Origin: Bacillus sp. HF117_J1_D
GTDB lineage: Bacteria; Bacillota; Bacilli; Bacillales; Bacillaceae_C
Length of the DNA stretch: 64,000 nt
Assembly: GCA_009928435.1 (NCBI GenBank)
Contig: JAABNQ010000009.1
Location: forward strand, 1-64,000
Reading direction: 5' to 3'
Shown one piece after another: positions 1-8,159 of this stretch. Every line of letters begins with the position of its first letter. The stretch's first letter is position 1. Under the pieces are notes generated by a model. It ran no database searches. It saw nothing but the letters and a program-made list of their open reading frames with translations, and had not been told where the DNA came from. The position numbers were made by a program, and so were the translations under genes.

Positions 1-2
1 TC

Positions 3-602
3 ATTAAACAACATTATGAAGACCTTCAATCTCGTAAAGCTGATCTTGAAAAAATCATTCTTTCCCTTGCCGCGTCCTACACAGAGGAAATTAACTTGAT
101 CTTAACTGTTCCGTCCTTTAAGAACATCTTTTCCGCCATTGCCGTGGTTTCAGAAATAGGTGTGAATATGGACGTGTTCCCGACAGCTAAGCATTTATGT
201 TCCTGGGCAGGACTTACACCCACTAATAATGAGAGTGCCGGCAAGAAGAAGTCAGTAAGAATTTCGAGAGCAGGCTGCTATATAAAGCCCCTTTTGATAC
301 AGTGTGCTACCGCTGTGGTCAAAAGTGAAAAGCATCCCGAAATTCGAAACCGCTATTTGAAACTCAAAAAGCGCCGGGGTCACAAACGAGCAATTATTGC
401 CATTGCACGCATGCTTTTAACGGCTATCTACAATATTCTCAAGAAGAAAGAACCATATAATCCTGAGTTATATAAAAAAGCTGATGTTCTTCCAGTAAAC
501 CGTGAAATCACGGTAGAACAAGCTCTTTTATTAGCTAAATCCCAAGGGTTTCGTATAGTTACTCTTGCAACCCAACCTGTTATATCCAAATATTTCCAAT
601 AA
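3..602 (+). mobile_element. IS110-family transposase, C-terminal part (5' end outside window)
   Basis: The reading frame is already open at the window edge and ends with TAA at 600-602, giving about 199 residues. The visible part is the C-terminal Transposase_20 domain of IS110-type recombinases: an SWAGLTP block, then ESAGKKKS, then a basic KKRRGHKRAI helix, in the family order. The N-terminal RuvC-like DEDD domain lies outside the window, so activity cannot be judged. IS110 elements lack classical terminal inverted repeats; the right end probably falls within 603-672, just before the toxin-locus sequence resumes at 673. In this family a non-coding element end encodes the bridge RNA. Confidence 0.88.
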
Positions 603-672
603 GGTCATCGACCGATGGCTTATTTTGCTATGCCCTCTTTTTCAGTGGTCGCCCGTAAGAAATATTTCAGAC

Positions 673-735
673 TTCACCTCATTTTCCCTGCAAGTTCAAG
701 ATCCACATTCTCATATTCTTGCACCAAGGTTTGGA
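673..735. repeat. 63-bp perfect direct repeat, copy 1
   Basis: This stretch is identical, by reading, to 2854-2916, which is the 3' end of the intact small Esx-like gene plus the start of the toxin gene. Here it is joined to an LXG N-terminal fragment on one side and to insertion-sequence DNA on the other. Confidence 0.9.
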
Positions 736-957
736 TCGTTTCTTTTAATTCTTCCATCTTTGTTCGTACTTGCGCCATTAATTCGACGCATGATTATTGA
801 CGACTTCTTGCGTGCCTTCTCCTTTAAACGCCCCTTCTATATTGATAACACGCGTTATTCTAGCCTCTGCTACCCCGAAAACGTCCCCATAGGATTTTAA
901 TACTTTCATATATTCATCGAGTTCTGAGAGATGTTGGTTGACGTTCAAAAATTTCAT
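673..957 (-). pseudogene. LXG toxin N-terminal remnant fused to the tail of a YwqI-like gene
   Basis: Read on the minus strand from ATG at 957 (preceded by GGAGGC), the product starts MKFLNVNQHLSELDEYMKVL and includes NIEGAFKGEG. It parallels the N-terminus of the intact LXG protein at 1434-2858, which has ILDVNQ and NMDGAFTGEG. The frame breaks at a 1-base indel near 780-790; in the shifted frame it continues ELMAQVRTKMEELKETI. It then runs into the last 19 residues of the neighbouring YwqI-like protein, encoded by the 63-bp repeat. It has lost its toxin domain and is best read as a recombination scar of a second LXG module. Confidence 0.75.
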
Positions 958-1136
958 AAATGCCTCCTATTCTATAAATTTTGTTTTCCAAATTAACTAC
1001 ACAGGGGATACATTTCTTGTGTTTAACGTCAAATTCAATAACAGCTGCCAGCAATTTTGTAACAACTGCCAACCACCAGTAAAGGATAAGGTTGTGCAAA
1101 AATAAACCCCTCATCTATTTTCCAATCAAAATACAT

Positions 1137-1217
1137 CTACAAAACCGTAGAACATGTCACGTCACAATTCAATTCTATCGTAAACATCTCTTTTACCACT
1201 CCAAATTTTCCATCGCT
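1137..1217 (-). pseudogene. Decayed copy of the LXG toxin C-terminus
   Basis: Starting about 10 bases after the stop of the small membrane gene, one minus-strand frame reads SDGKFGVVKEMFTIELNCDV. It aligns with DGENWDGKVMFTIEPNGDV near the C-terminus of the intact toxin (1434-2858), and the DNA is also similar to about 1511-1565. No start codon or domain remains. It is a fragment of a duplicated toxin 3' end. Between 958 and 1136 nothing else is recognisable. Confidence 0.6.
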
Positions 1218-1226
1218 TCGGTAATT

Positions 1227-1424
1227 CTAAAAACGCGGGAAAATGTACATATTGATAACAATGAAACCCACACTCAACAGTACTATACCGATAATTGTTT
1301 GCTTCCATGTGACCTTGTCTTTGGTAAAAGACTTGATTAGCAGACCAACAATGACCGCACTAAAAGTATACCCAAACATAGACCCTATCGTGTCTCCTAA
1401 TATACTTTTCAACATGAGTCCCAA
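1227..1424 (-). CDS. Small two-helix membrane protein, probable immunity protein for the adjacent LXG toxin
   Basis: This 65-residue protein has two hydrophobic stretches, about residues 13-31 and 43-60, separated by a charged KSFTKDKVTWKQ loop, so it should span the membrane twice. No family was recognised. It begins 10 bases after the toxin stop in the same operon, the usual place for an immunity gene in polymorphic-toxin modules; that role is inferred from position only. The TTG at 1424 has AAAGGGG four bases upstream; an in-frame ATG at 1415 would give 62 residues. A membrane location would fit a toxin that acts at the membrane or outside the cytoplasm. Confidence 0.6.
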   Translation of the reverse strand: MGLMLKSILGDTIGSMFGYTFSAVIVGLLIKSFTKDKVTWKQTIIGIVLLSVGFIVINMYIFPRF

Positions 1425-1433
1425 ACAACCCCT

Positions 1434-2858
1434 TTATTCTTTATCCAATCCCAATAACCTAAGAACAGAATCTTTAAATCCATTAGCAAAATCTGTGGAC
1501 CGTTTCACATCGCCATTGGGTTCAATCGTAAACATCACTTTACCATCCCAATTTTCACCATCATCATCGCTAATATACAACAATACTTGTTCTGTGCCTG
1601 CTTCAGGAACTGGAGTTCCGACAATTTCCTTCCAAATGGGGATGCTATTTTGGACTCTTTGTAGCGCAAATGCTCCCCCGTATTCAGATTTTATCGGATG
1701 TTTATCTGCTATTCCTCTTACCCCTGGGATTTTCATTGCAACCCTAGATGTAGCATAAGCCCCCACCGCATAACTAGTGAAACTTGCCAATTCAGCAACT
1801 TCAGCTTCTAGCTTACCCGTCTTCGCACCTTGCGTATAATATTCAAGATTAGGATTATCACGTAACAGGATAAACTGACCATCTATCACCGCATAATTCA
1901 CGTCATATCCATTCACTTTAACTGTCTCGACGTGATCTTCTATCCCAAGCGCTTTATAATCCATAGGCACACCTCTAGCCTGCATCTTATCACCTAGACC
2001 ATCCCATTTGTACGTTATTTTACCTTCGCCAATGGATCCAGTCGATGAAGTTTTTGAAAGCGACCCCTTAGTTTGTTGTAAATATGTGCTCTGAAAAGTA
2101 AGTGGAAGCGATGTCGCAAACATATACATTATTGATTGTTGTTGCATAAACAAAGAGTTTTTAACCAGCGTTGGATTGTCTGGCGCTTCCTTATGTAACG
2201 TCATCTCTTCGAAGTGCGACCTTACGTCTTGAATATTCACCCCTTGTAAAAGAGGTCCGCCTGCATTGGTCCACTCTACCGCTTTTTGCACAATGGCGTC
2301 TAACTCGGCACGGCTCGCTTTTACAACAGCCATTAAATCGACTCCGTCATTGTCAAGCATGTACAAACCGTCAACGACTTCACTTGCGAATTTACGCGAA
2401 CTATCGATGCGGTTTAATACTTGGCTTATGTCTAGCTTTCCAAGATTCATAATATGACTAACTGACGTCGTATACTCATCCACTTTTTGTTTAGACTGCT
2501 CCGTTAACTCCTCCACTTTATCTAGTCCTCGAGTCATTTGCGTATCCCAAAAGTCTTCCGTCACTACCCCACTTTCAGAGGGTTCAAATTCGAGGATATA
2601 TGCCTTCATTTTTTTGATTTTTTCAATCGTAGTGGTGATGTGGGCGCGAAATGCCCGGATCGTTGGGAGCTGTAACTCCGCATGATTCAAGATGATTGCT
2701 TCCCCACCTTCTCCAGTAAATGCGCCGTCCATATTCAGTACTCTTTCAATTCCTACATCCATCAAATCCAAAAAATCCAAGCAACGTTGCAATTGATCTA
2801 TGTCTTTATCAAGCTTTGCGATCGCTTGATTGACATCTAGGATTTTTATGATTTTCAC
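1434..2858 (-). CDS. LXG-domain type VII secretion toxin, 474 aa
   Basis: The N-terminal half (about residues 1-225) is a typical LXG domain: helical, beginning ILDVNQAIAKLDKDI with the GAFTGEGGEAI turn near 45-55, then long coiled segments. LXG domains pair with small Esx-like proteins and route polymorphic toxins to the T7SSb channel. The C-terminal part (about 235-474) was not recognised. It holds a Gly/Ser/Thr-rich linker (265-280), a small-residue hydrophobic stretch (358-380) and a final acidic beta-like segment with DDDGENWDG. Translation starts at GTG (2858), overlapping the upstream gene stop by 4 bases, which implies coupling. The target is unknown; the membrane-type downstream gene is the candidate antidote. 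Confidence 0.8.
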   Translation of the reverse strand: MKIIKILDVNQAIAKLDKDIDQLQRCLDFLDLMDVGIERVLNMDGAFTGEGGEAIILNHAELQLPTIRAFRAHITTTIEKIKKMKAYILEFEPSESGVVTEDFWDTQMTRGLDKVEELTEQSKQKVDEYTTSVSHIMNLGKLDISQVLNRIDSSRKFASEVVDGLYMLDNDGVDLMAVVKASRAELDAIVQKAVEWTNAGGPLLQGVNIQDVRSHFEEMTLHKEAPDNPTLVKNSLFMQQQSIMYMFATSLPLTFQSTYLQQTKGSLSKTSSTGSIGEGKITYKWDGLGDKMQARGVPMDYKALGIEDHVETVKVNGYDVNYAVIDGQFILLRDNPNLEYYTQGAKTGKLEAEVAELASFTSYAVGAYATSRVAMKIPGVRGIADKHPIKSEYGGAFALQRVQNSIPIWKEIVGTPVPEAGTEQVLLYISDDDGENWDGKVMFTIEPNGDVKRSTDFANGFKDSVLRLLGLDKE

Positions 2859-2916
2859 CTCATTTTCCCTGCAAGTTCAAGATCCACATTCTCATATTCT
2901 TGCACCAAGGTTTGGA
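2854..2916. repeat. 63-bp perfect direct repeat, copy 2
   Basis: This copy contains the last codons and stop of the YwqI-like gene and the GTG of the LXG gene. Its twin lies at 673-735 in the same orientation, so recombination between them would delete the toxin and immunity genes. Confidence 0.9.
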
Positions 2917-3112
2917 ATTGCTGTTCCATTTGACTCAACGCCTGAAAATACATGCTTAATTTATCCTCAATTTCTTCTACTTCTCTGGTTTCTGCTAGCA
3001 ACATGTCTAGCCCCTCAGTTGAATCAACCGCTTCTTTTTGAAAACTACCAGCAAGCTCTCCGACCGCTTGAAGGATTACTAGGGCTTCCTTCACGTTTAC
3101 TTTAATTTCCAT
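2855..3112 (-). CDS. YwqI-like small helical T7SS partner (DUF5344 type)
   Basis: An 85-residue, acidic, all-helical protein starting MEIKVNVKEALVILQAVGEL. It resembles B. subtilis YwqI in size and in its place between a YwqH-like gene and an LXG gene. Family knowledge: such proteins form Esx-like hairpins that bind the LXG domain and help target the toxin to EssC. The gene follows the YwqH-like gene by 6 bases and overlaps the toxin start by 4, so the three are one translational unit. Its last 19 codons are duplicated at 673-735. Confidence 0.75.
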   Translation of the reverse strand: MEIKVNVKEALVILQAVGELAGSFQKEAVDSTEGLDMLLAETREVEEIEDKLSMYFQALSQMEQQFQTLVQEYENVDLELAGKMR

Positions 3113-3118
3113 CCTCTA

Positions 3119-3535
3119 TCACCCCTTATTTTCCCTTGCTAACTTATCTAACTTTCTCAAATGGTTAATTCGATCATTTCGGTATTGAATTTGTAGTCTT
3201 CCACTCTCAATTTTTCCCTGGAGTCGATCTCGCTCACTATCAATAGCATCGATCATATCTTGGACTTGCTCTGGTAATTTCACATGCTCCTGTGTAAGCT
3301 TATCACGCTCTGCGCTTTCGAAGTCAGAGGCAATGGTCCCACGCGCTGCGTCATTTCCTAATTGCGGATTATCGATATGACTTTTATCTGATACTAACGT
3401 ACTTTTTTCAGTTACTAACTTACTTCGGACGTCAAGCAACTCCTGACGATGCTCTCCTGCTACATCCATTCCTTCCCTAATCGTTCGGATCTCATTATTC
3501 AGCAGATTAATTTGATTTAAATAATTGCTCATCAC
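3119..3535 (-). CDS. YwqH-like small helical T7SS partner (DUF5082 type)
   Basis: This 138-residue protein is almost entirely predicted helix and coiled coil (LNQINLLNNEIRTIREGMD near the start, ERDRLQGKIESGRLQIQYRN near the end). Length, composition and first position in a YwqH-YwqI-LXG order match the B. subtilis ywqHIJ module. The probable role is a chaperone or targeting partner of the LXG toxin. Adjacent GTG (3535) and ATG (3532) codons are both possible starts; AAGGG lies upstream at suitable spacing. It is 151 bases downstream of essC on the same strand. A TTGACA is visible in that gap without a good -10, so read-through from the secretion operon is likely. Confidence 0.7.
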   Translation of the reverse strand: MMSNYLNQINLLNNEIRTIREGMDVAGEHRQELLDVRSKLVTEKSTLVSDKSHIDNPQLGNDAARGTIASDFESAERDKLTQEHVKLPEQVQDMIDAIDSERDRLQGKIESGRLQIQYRNDRINHLRKLDKLARENKG

Positions 3536-3686
3536 CTATACACCCTTCTTCGTTTTTATCACACAGTTTAATCTTTCTTCACTGAATAAAACCCATCCCT
3601 ACTGTCAAGCATCTTAACGATTTTTAAAATTTCTTTTAGCCCTCGCCAGACGACATCGCCAAAAACGGCGTTGACTAATTGATATA

Positions 3687-6600
3687 TTAGACAGGCACAA
3701 GTAAATCTTCTTTTACCACTTCTGGGATTTTGATTTTCACATCTCGCCCATTGACGATATGGTAACCAAATCCCTCTCCTAATGTCTCTGTACGATCCAT
3801 CGTAAAGCTTATCACGCTCTGCCCTGATTTTTTCATCAGAAGTACATGTTGGCGGACAGACTTTAATTGTTCAATAACTGGGCTGCGCCCTAAACTGATT
3901 TCTCGATGATTTGCTGCGGCAATGACTTGAAACTGTAAATGCCCAAACGTTTTCATCATATCCGCAAAAGCAGTTTCTTTCGTCATGCCAAGTGCCTGTT
4001 TAAAGTCTGCAACATTATCAATAACAAAGAGATAAGGAGGGAAGGTAGGAAATTCCATCCCTTGGCTTAACGCCTCTTCATATTGAACCTTTCTTAATTC
4101 CATAACTCGCGTCGCCTCTTCGATTTCTTGATTCAATTCTTCCATTGTCATGACATAGGACACTTTTTCATGGCGATTGAAATCAAATAACGGACGATCG
4201 ACTCCATCAAATACGATAATCTTTTCTATGTTATCGTACTCAAGGTAGAACGAAAGCATGACTTTCAACATATTTGACTTTCCACGCTGTGGTTCACCAA
4301 CAACCAATGTGTGCGCCCCTGCATCCTCAGCCATATAGACTGGCAGCACGGTCTCTTCGTTGAGGCCGAGTGGGATTCCTAATTGAGGTTCTTCTTCCAA
4401 GCGTTCTCGGAACCCAGCAAGCGTCAAGGTCTTCGGCAACATGACCATCGATTTTGGCAGTGCCGATCCTTGATAACGGCTATTGAGCGTTTGGATACGT
4501 GCTTTCACGTTTTCAATTACTTCAAAGTCCGTTTCCCCTTCTGCTGGTAAGTACGTATGGGCAAGCCAGTTTTTACCTTTTGCAACAATCATTCGGCCCG
4601 GGACAGACTCAATCGCAAATGGAACCCTTCCAAGTAATGATGTGACATCGGTTTTATCAATCATGTAATGACAAATCTTCATATTCATGCTGTTTAACAG
4701 CACAGGCTTCACTGCGTTTCTTGCAGTTACAGTTACAAAGACGTAAATTCCGCGTGATTGACCATCTCGTGCGAAGCGAGTAAAGGCCGGGACTAGGTCT
4801 GAAAACTCTTCTGGCAAGATGTCATAGTTATCAATGACAATGAAAATCGATGGCAATGGCTCGTCACTCACCTCATTGTAGACAGAGATGTTGCTCACTT
4901 CTTTTTCCATAAACAGCTCACTCCGGCGTTCCATTTCTTTTTCAATGTAGTCAATGAGCTTTTCTAACTTACGTCCTTCATCTAATTTAATATAATCTCC
5001 GGTATGACGAAGCTGGCGCAATGGCAGAAGGGCACCGTTCCCAAAGTCGAGCAGATAATAGTTAACTTGCTCAGGTGATCGTTTCTCCACAAATGCTAAG
5101 AGTAACGTTATAAGCGTCATCGACTTTCCGTATCCGCTCATACCAAAGATCATTAAATTGCCGCTCTTGCCCCAATCATAGCAAATGGGGAATTGCCTTT
5201 GATTCTCTGGGTCATCAGCAAGTGCAAATGGAAATGCTTGTGAATTATCTTCTTCGTAATGCTTAGCATCATAGAAGATCCGTTCTTCTAATGGGTCAAG
5301 CCATGGGCTTTTTGCCGGAACAATCGCCAATTCGTCTGTTGTTGTTACAATTTCTTTGACAATCGCTTCAATCTCGGTGATACTTTCTTGCTTGTTGTCC
5401 TCTTCCATTCCCGCTCGTGAAACAAGCTTTAAACCGAGATCTGTCACATAAGCAATCTCCTCTTCCCCCTCGTGAGCTGAACGCATGTACTGCGCACCGC
5501 TCCAAGCGCTTTGGAACAAGTCGTATTGCTCATTACTACCAATTTGTAAATAACCTCGGCCCGTTTCTTTAATATAAGCGGCATCCTCATTTTTCAAAAT
5601 TTCTCTTGAATCCGTAGCATTTTGCACTTTCAAGGCAATGCGAAAACGGGAGTTACTCCAGATTTGTCCGTCCACAACTCCGCTCGGCTTTTGTGTCGCT
5701 AGGAGAAGATGTACACCTAGAGAGCGACCGATGCGCGCTGCAGATACAAGCTCTTTAATAAATTCTGGCTCCTCATTTTTTAGCTCCGCAAATTCATCAG
5801 AAATAATAAAGAGGTGCGGCATCGGCTCTTTAGCGACACCTGATTTATACAGCTCCGTATAGTCGTTAATATGGTTAACGGTATGTTCATCGAATAAGCG
5901 TTGACGCTTCTTTAGTTCTGATCGAATGGAGGCTAGGGCACGCAAACTAAAGTTTTCACTTTCAGCAATATTGGTGATCACACCAAGGAGGTGCGGCATC
6001 CCTTTAAATGGTTGCGCCATTCCTCCCCCTTTGTAGTCAATGAGCAAGAAGGCAACTTCATGGGGGTGGTAGTTGACGGCTAAAGACAAAATATAGGTTT
6101 GTAAGAACTCTGATTTCCCTGATCCTGTAGTTCCTGCAAGCAATCCGTGGGGACCGTGCATCTTTTCATGTGCATCTAGCTCAAGCAGCTCATCTTTTGC
6201 TTTAAATCCGATTGGCACTGCAAGAGATTTAGTGCTGTCATTGATTTTCCAACGTTTATTGATTCTTAAATCTTTTGTCTGCTTAACCCCTGGGAACATT
6301 TCCATAAAGGACACCATATCAGGGATTGAACGCGTCATACCCTGTTGATGATACAAAGAAGCAAGCATACGGGCATAGTTTTCGTTCGACGGACTGTATG
6401 GATCAAACTGGAAGCGTTTATGAATTGAAATGTTCCTTAGTAGAACAATTTCCCCTTCGTTACGGTTTACTGCTTTCACAATGGTATGCACATGTTCATT
6501 TAAGTTTTGAGCCACATCTGTTAAAAAGATGACAGTGAAGCCAAGCTGTTTATCCTTTCCTTCTAAATACTCCATAATGCTGTGTTCTGCAATCAGTGAG

Positions 6601-8159
6601 CGGTTTGCGACAAAGAAAACGATGTGCGGGAGAAATTTTTTCGCTTCTCGTTTCTTCTCAAATGCTTCCTTTTGTGCCAATTCTCGCTCACGCAGCATGT
6701 GATACAACGGATTTAAAATGTAGTCGCACGCCTTTTCATCATAAATGAAGCCTTTTGCCTCTGAACCAGGCAATTGAAAATGTGGTAACCAGCGCATCCA
6801 CTCCCACTTCCTGCGCTGTCCTTCATGTAAAATTGCGACAAACCGTAAATCATGATAACTGTGGGCAAAAGCGAGTTGCCCAATAATTTGCGATACTTCA
6901 CGTTCCACAATGGAAGGCTTTCCAACGTATCCGAGCGCACCGCGGGCGACACTTAGACGTAGCGGGGCATCCTCTAGGTGTGAATACTTGTCACGTAACC
7001 GCTCAAAATCCTCCATCAGCTCATCCCGATCACGATTCGATAACTCATCACTCGGTTGATTTAATTCAAAGCTGGCGGGCACAGACGAGCGTCCAATTCG
7101 AATATCTAAAAAGTCATCGTTGTCAATGGTTCTCTCCCAAATACGGCTACTGACACGACGCGTCTTATCCTTCATTTGTTCAAACGTCGGCAAATGATAC
7201 GAAAGCGCATGCCTTTGCGCTTCCGCTAGCGCCTGCAATTCATCCCGCTTCACCTCTAAATAGCGAGTGTACACACGTTTACGCTTTTCTTCTTTTTGTT
7301 TCCGCTTTTTCTTCTCGCGAAAAAACATCATTGTTGCCACAAACGCCATTACCGTCATAATTGGGACAGACATGAACAACATCCACGTGCGTTTTAATGT
7401 AATCGAAATCGTAACCATGATCACGATAATCGCAAGCGGCGGTAGCAAAACCAACCACAGCGGCCGACTCGTATCATCCACTTCTTCAGACGGCATCGAA
7501 AAATCCACTTTATCCGTCGGTTGTTCATAGATCATACGTGGCGTACGGCGGTAAATAGGATACTGTTGTTGCATGAGGGACGTTGGCGTTTCTACCTGGG
7601 TCAACGTCGTTTCATAAGGCTCACTGCTTTCAACCACCAAAATAACACCATCTAAAATTTTCAAAAGCACTCGTCCGAATAGAAGCTCATCACCATCTAA
7701 TATACGGGTCGGTGTGGACACTGTTACCCCGTTCACATACGGGGATTGTGTTCCTTCTTTCGGATAGAGCGTCCATTTCTTCCCTTCATATAGCAATGTG
7801 CAATCTACCTGAATATCTAACGGTAAAACAACATTGGCAGAAGGCTTATTGGAAATGGTCACGAGATTCGAATGACCCATGTAATATTTTTTTTTACTCG
7901 GAGCCTCTTTTATGTATAGAAAAAAATACGGTTGACCATCTATGTTCAAGTTGCATGATTCACCAGAAGAAAGAGTATGCAATTCTTCGTCTCCACACGT
8001 AATCAAGCACTGACCGTCTTGATTACGAACTTGTATGTCTTTTTGTAAAAAAGAAATACGCACCTTCGCTTGTTCCCCTGAACCAATAACAGTAGGGAAT
8101 CCATCCACCGCTGCCCTTTGCATATACTGATCGTAAAAGACCCACAATGTCGAGGACAT
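3687..8159 (-). CDS. yukB: Type VII secretion ATPase EssC/YukB
   Basis: This 1490-residue protein is the motor of the T7SSb channel. It has two N-terminal FHA-like beta domains (about 1-90 and 95-180), two membrane helices (about 233-253 and 258-280), a basic linker, and three FtsK/SpoIIIE-type P-loop domains. Walker A motifs are GTTGSGKS at 676-683, GMSGYGKS at 1006-1013 and GEPQRGKS at 1288-1295. The first domain has Walker B LLIDYKGGG near 706-713 and ISDEF near 786. The third P-loop still has its GKS. Length matches B. subtilis YukB. Its ATG shares one base with the essB stop (TAATG), indicating translational coupling. Substrates dock on the C-terminal ATPase domains in related systems. 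Confidence 0.96.
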   Translation of the reverse strand: MSSTLWVFYDQYMQRAAVDGFPTVIGSGEQAKVRISFLQKDIQVRNQDGQCLITCGDEELHTLSSGESCNLNIDGQPYFFLYIKEAPSKKKYYMGHSNLVTISNKPSANVVLPLDIQVDCTLLYEGKKWTLYPKEGTQSPYVNGVTVSTPTRILDGDELLFGRVLLKILDGVILVVESSEPYETTLTQVETPTSLMQQQYPIYRRTPRMIYEQPTDKVDFSMPSEEVDDTSRPLWLVLLPPLAIIVIMVTISITLKRTWMLFMSVPIMTVMAFVATMMFFREKKKRKQKEEKRKRVYTRYLEVKRDELQALAEAQRHALSYHLPTFEQMKDKTRRVSSRIWERTIDNDDFLDIRIGRSSVPASFELNQPSDELSNRDRDELMEDFERLRDKYSHLEDAPLRLSVARGALGYVGKPSIVEREVSQIIGQLAFAHSYHDLRFVAILHEGQRRKWEWMRWLPHFQLPGSEAKGFIYDEKACDYILNPLYHMLRERELAQKEAFEKKREAKKFLPHIVFFVANRSLIAEHSIMEYLEGKDKQLGFTVIFLTDVAQNLNEHVHTIVKAVNRNEGEIVLLRNISIHKRFQFDPYSPSNENYARMLASLYHQQGMTRSIPDMVSFMEMFPGVKQTKDLRINKRWKINDSTKSLAVPIGFKAKDELLELDAHEKMHGPHGLLAGTTGSGKSEFLQTYILSLAVNYHPHEVAFLLIDYKGGGMAQPFKGMPHLLGVITNIAESENFSLRALASIRSELKKRQRLFDEHTVNHINDYTELYKSGVAKEPMPHLFIISDEFAELKNEEPEFIKELVSAARIGRSLGVHLLLATQKPSGVVDGQIWSNSRFRIALKVQNATDSREILKNEDAAYIKETGRGYLQIGSNEQYDLFQSAWSGAQYMRSAHEGEEEIAYVTDLGLKLVSRAGMEEDNKQESITEIEAIVKEIVTTTDELAIVPAKSPWLDPLEERIFYDAKHYEEDNSQAFPFALADDPENQRQFPICYDWGKSGNLMIFGMSGYGKSMTLITLLLAFVEKRSPEQVNYYLLDFGNGALLPLRQLRHTGDYIKLDEGRKLEKLIDYIEKEMERRSELFMEKEVSNISVYNEVSDEPLPSIFIVIDNYDILPEEFSDLVPAFTRFARDGQSRGIYVFVTVTARNAVKPVLLNSMNMKICHYMIDKTDVTSLLGRVPFAIESVPGRMIVAKGKNWLAHTYLPAEGETDFEVIENVKARIQTLNSRYQGSALPKSMVMLPKTLTLAGFRERLEEEPQLGIPLGLNEETVLPVYMAEDAGAHTLVVGEPQRGKSNMLKVMLSFYLEYDNIEKIIVFDGVDRPLFDFNRHEKVSYVMTMEELNQEIEEATRVMELRKVQYEEALSQGMEFPTFPPYLFVIDNVADFKQALGMTKETAFADMMKTFGHLQFQVIAAANHREISLGRSPVIEQLKSVRQHVLLMKKSGQSVISFTMDRTETLGEGFGYHIVNGRDVKIKIPEVVKEDLLVPV

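Noticed and set aside
914-1114. Minus-strand 66-codon open frame with a hydrophobic start
   Set aside because: It overlaps the start of the LXG remnant in another frame, has no clear ribosome-binding site and no recognisable family; judged fortuitous.
3536-3686. Separate promoter for the toxin module
   Set aside because: A TTGACA is present on the minus strand but no acceptable -10 follows at 16-18 bases.
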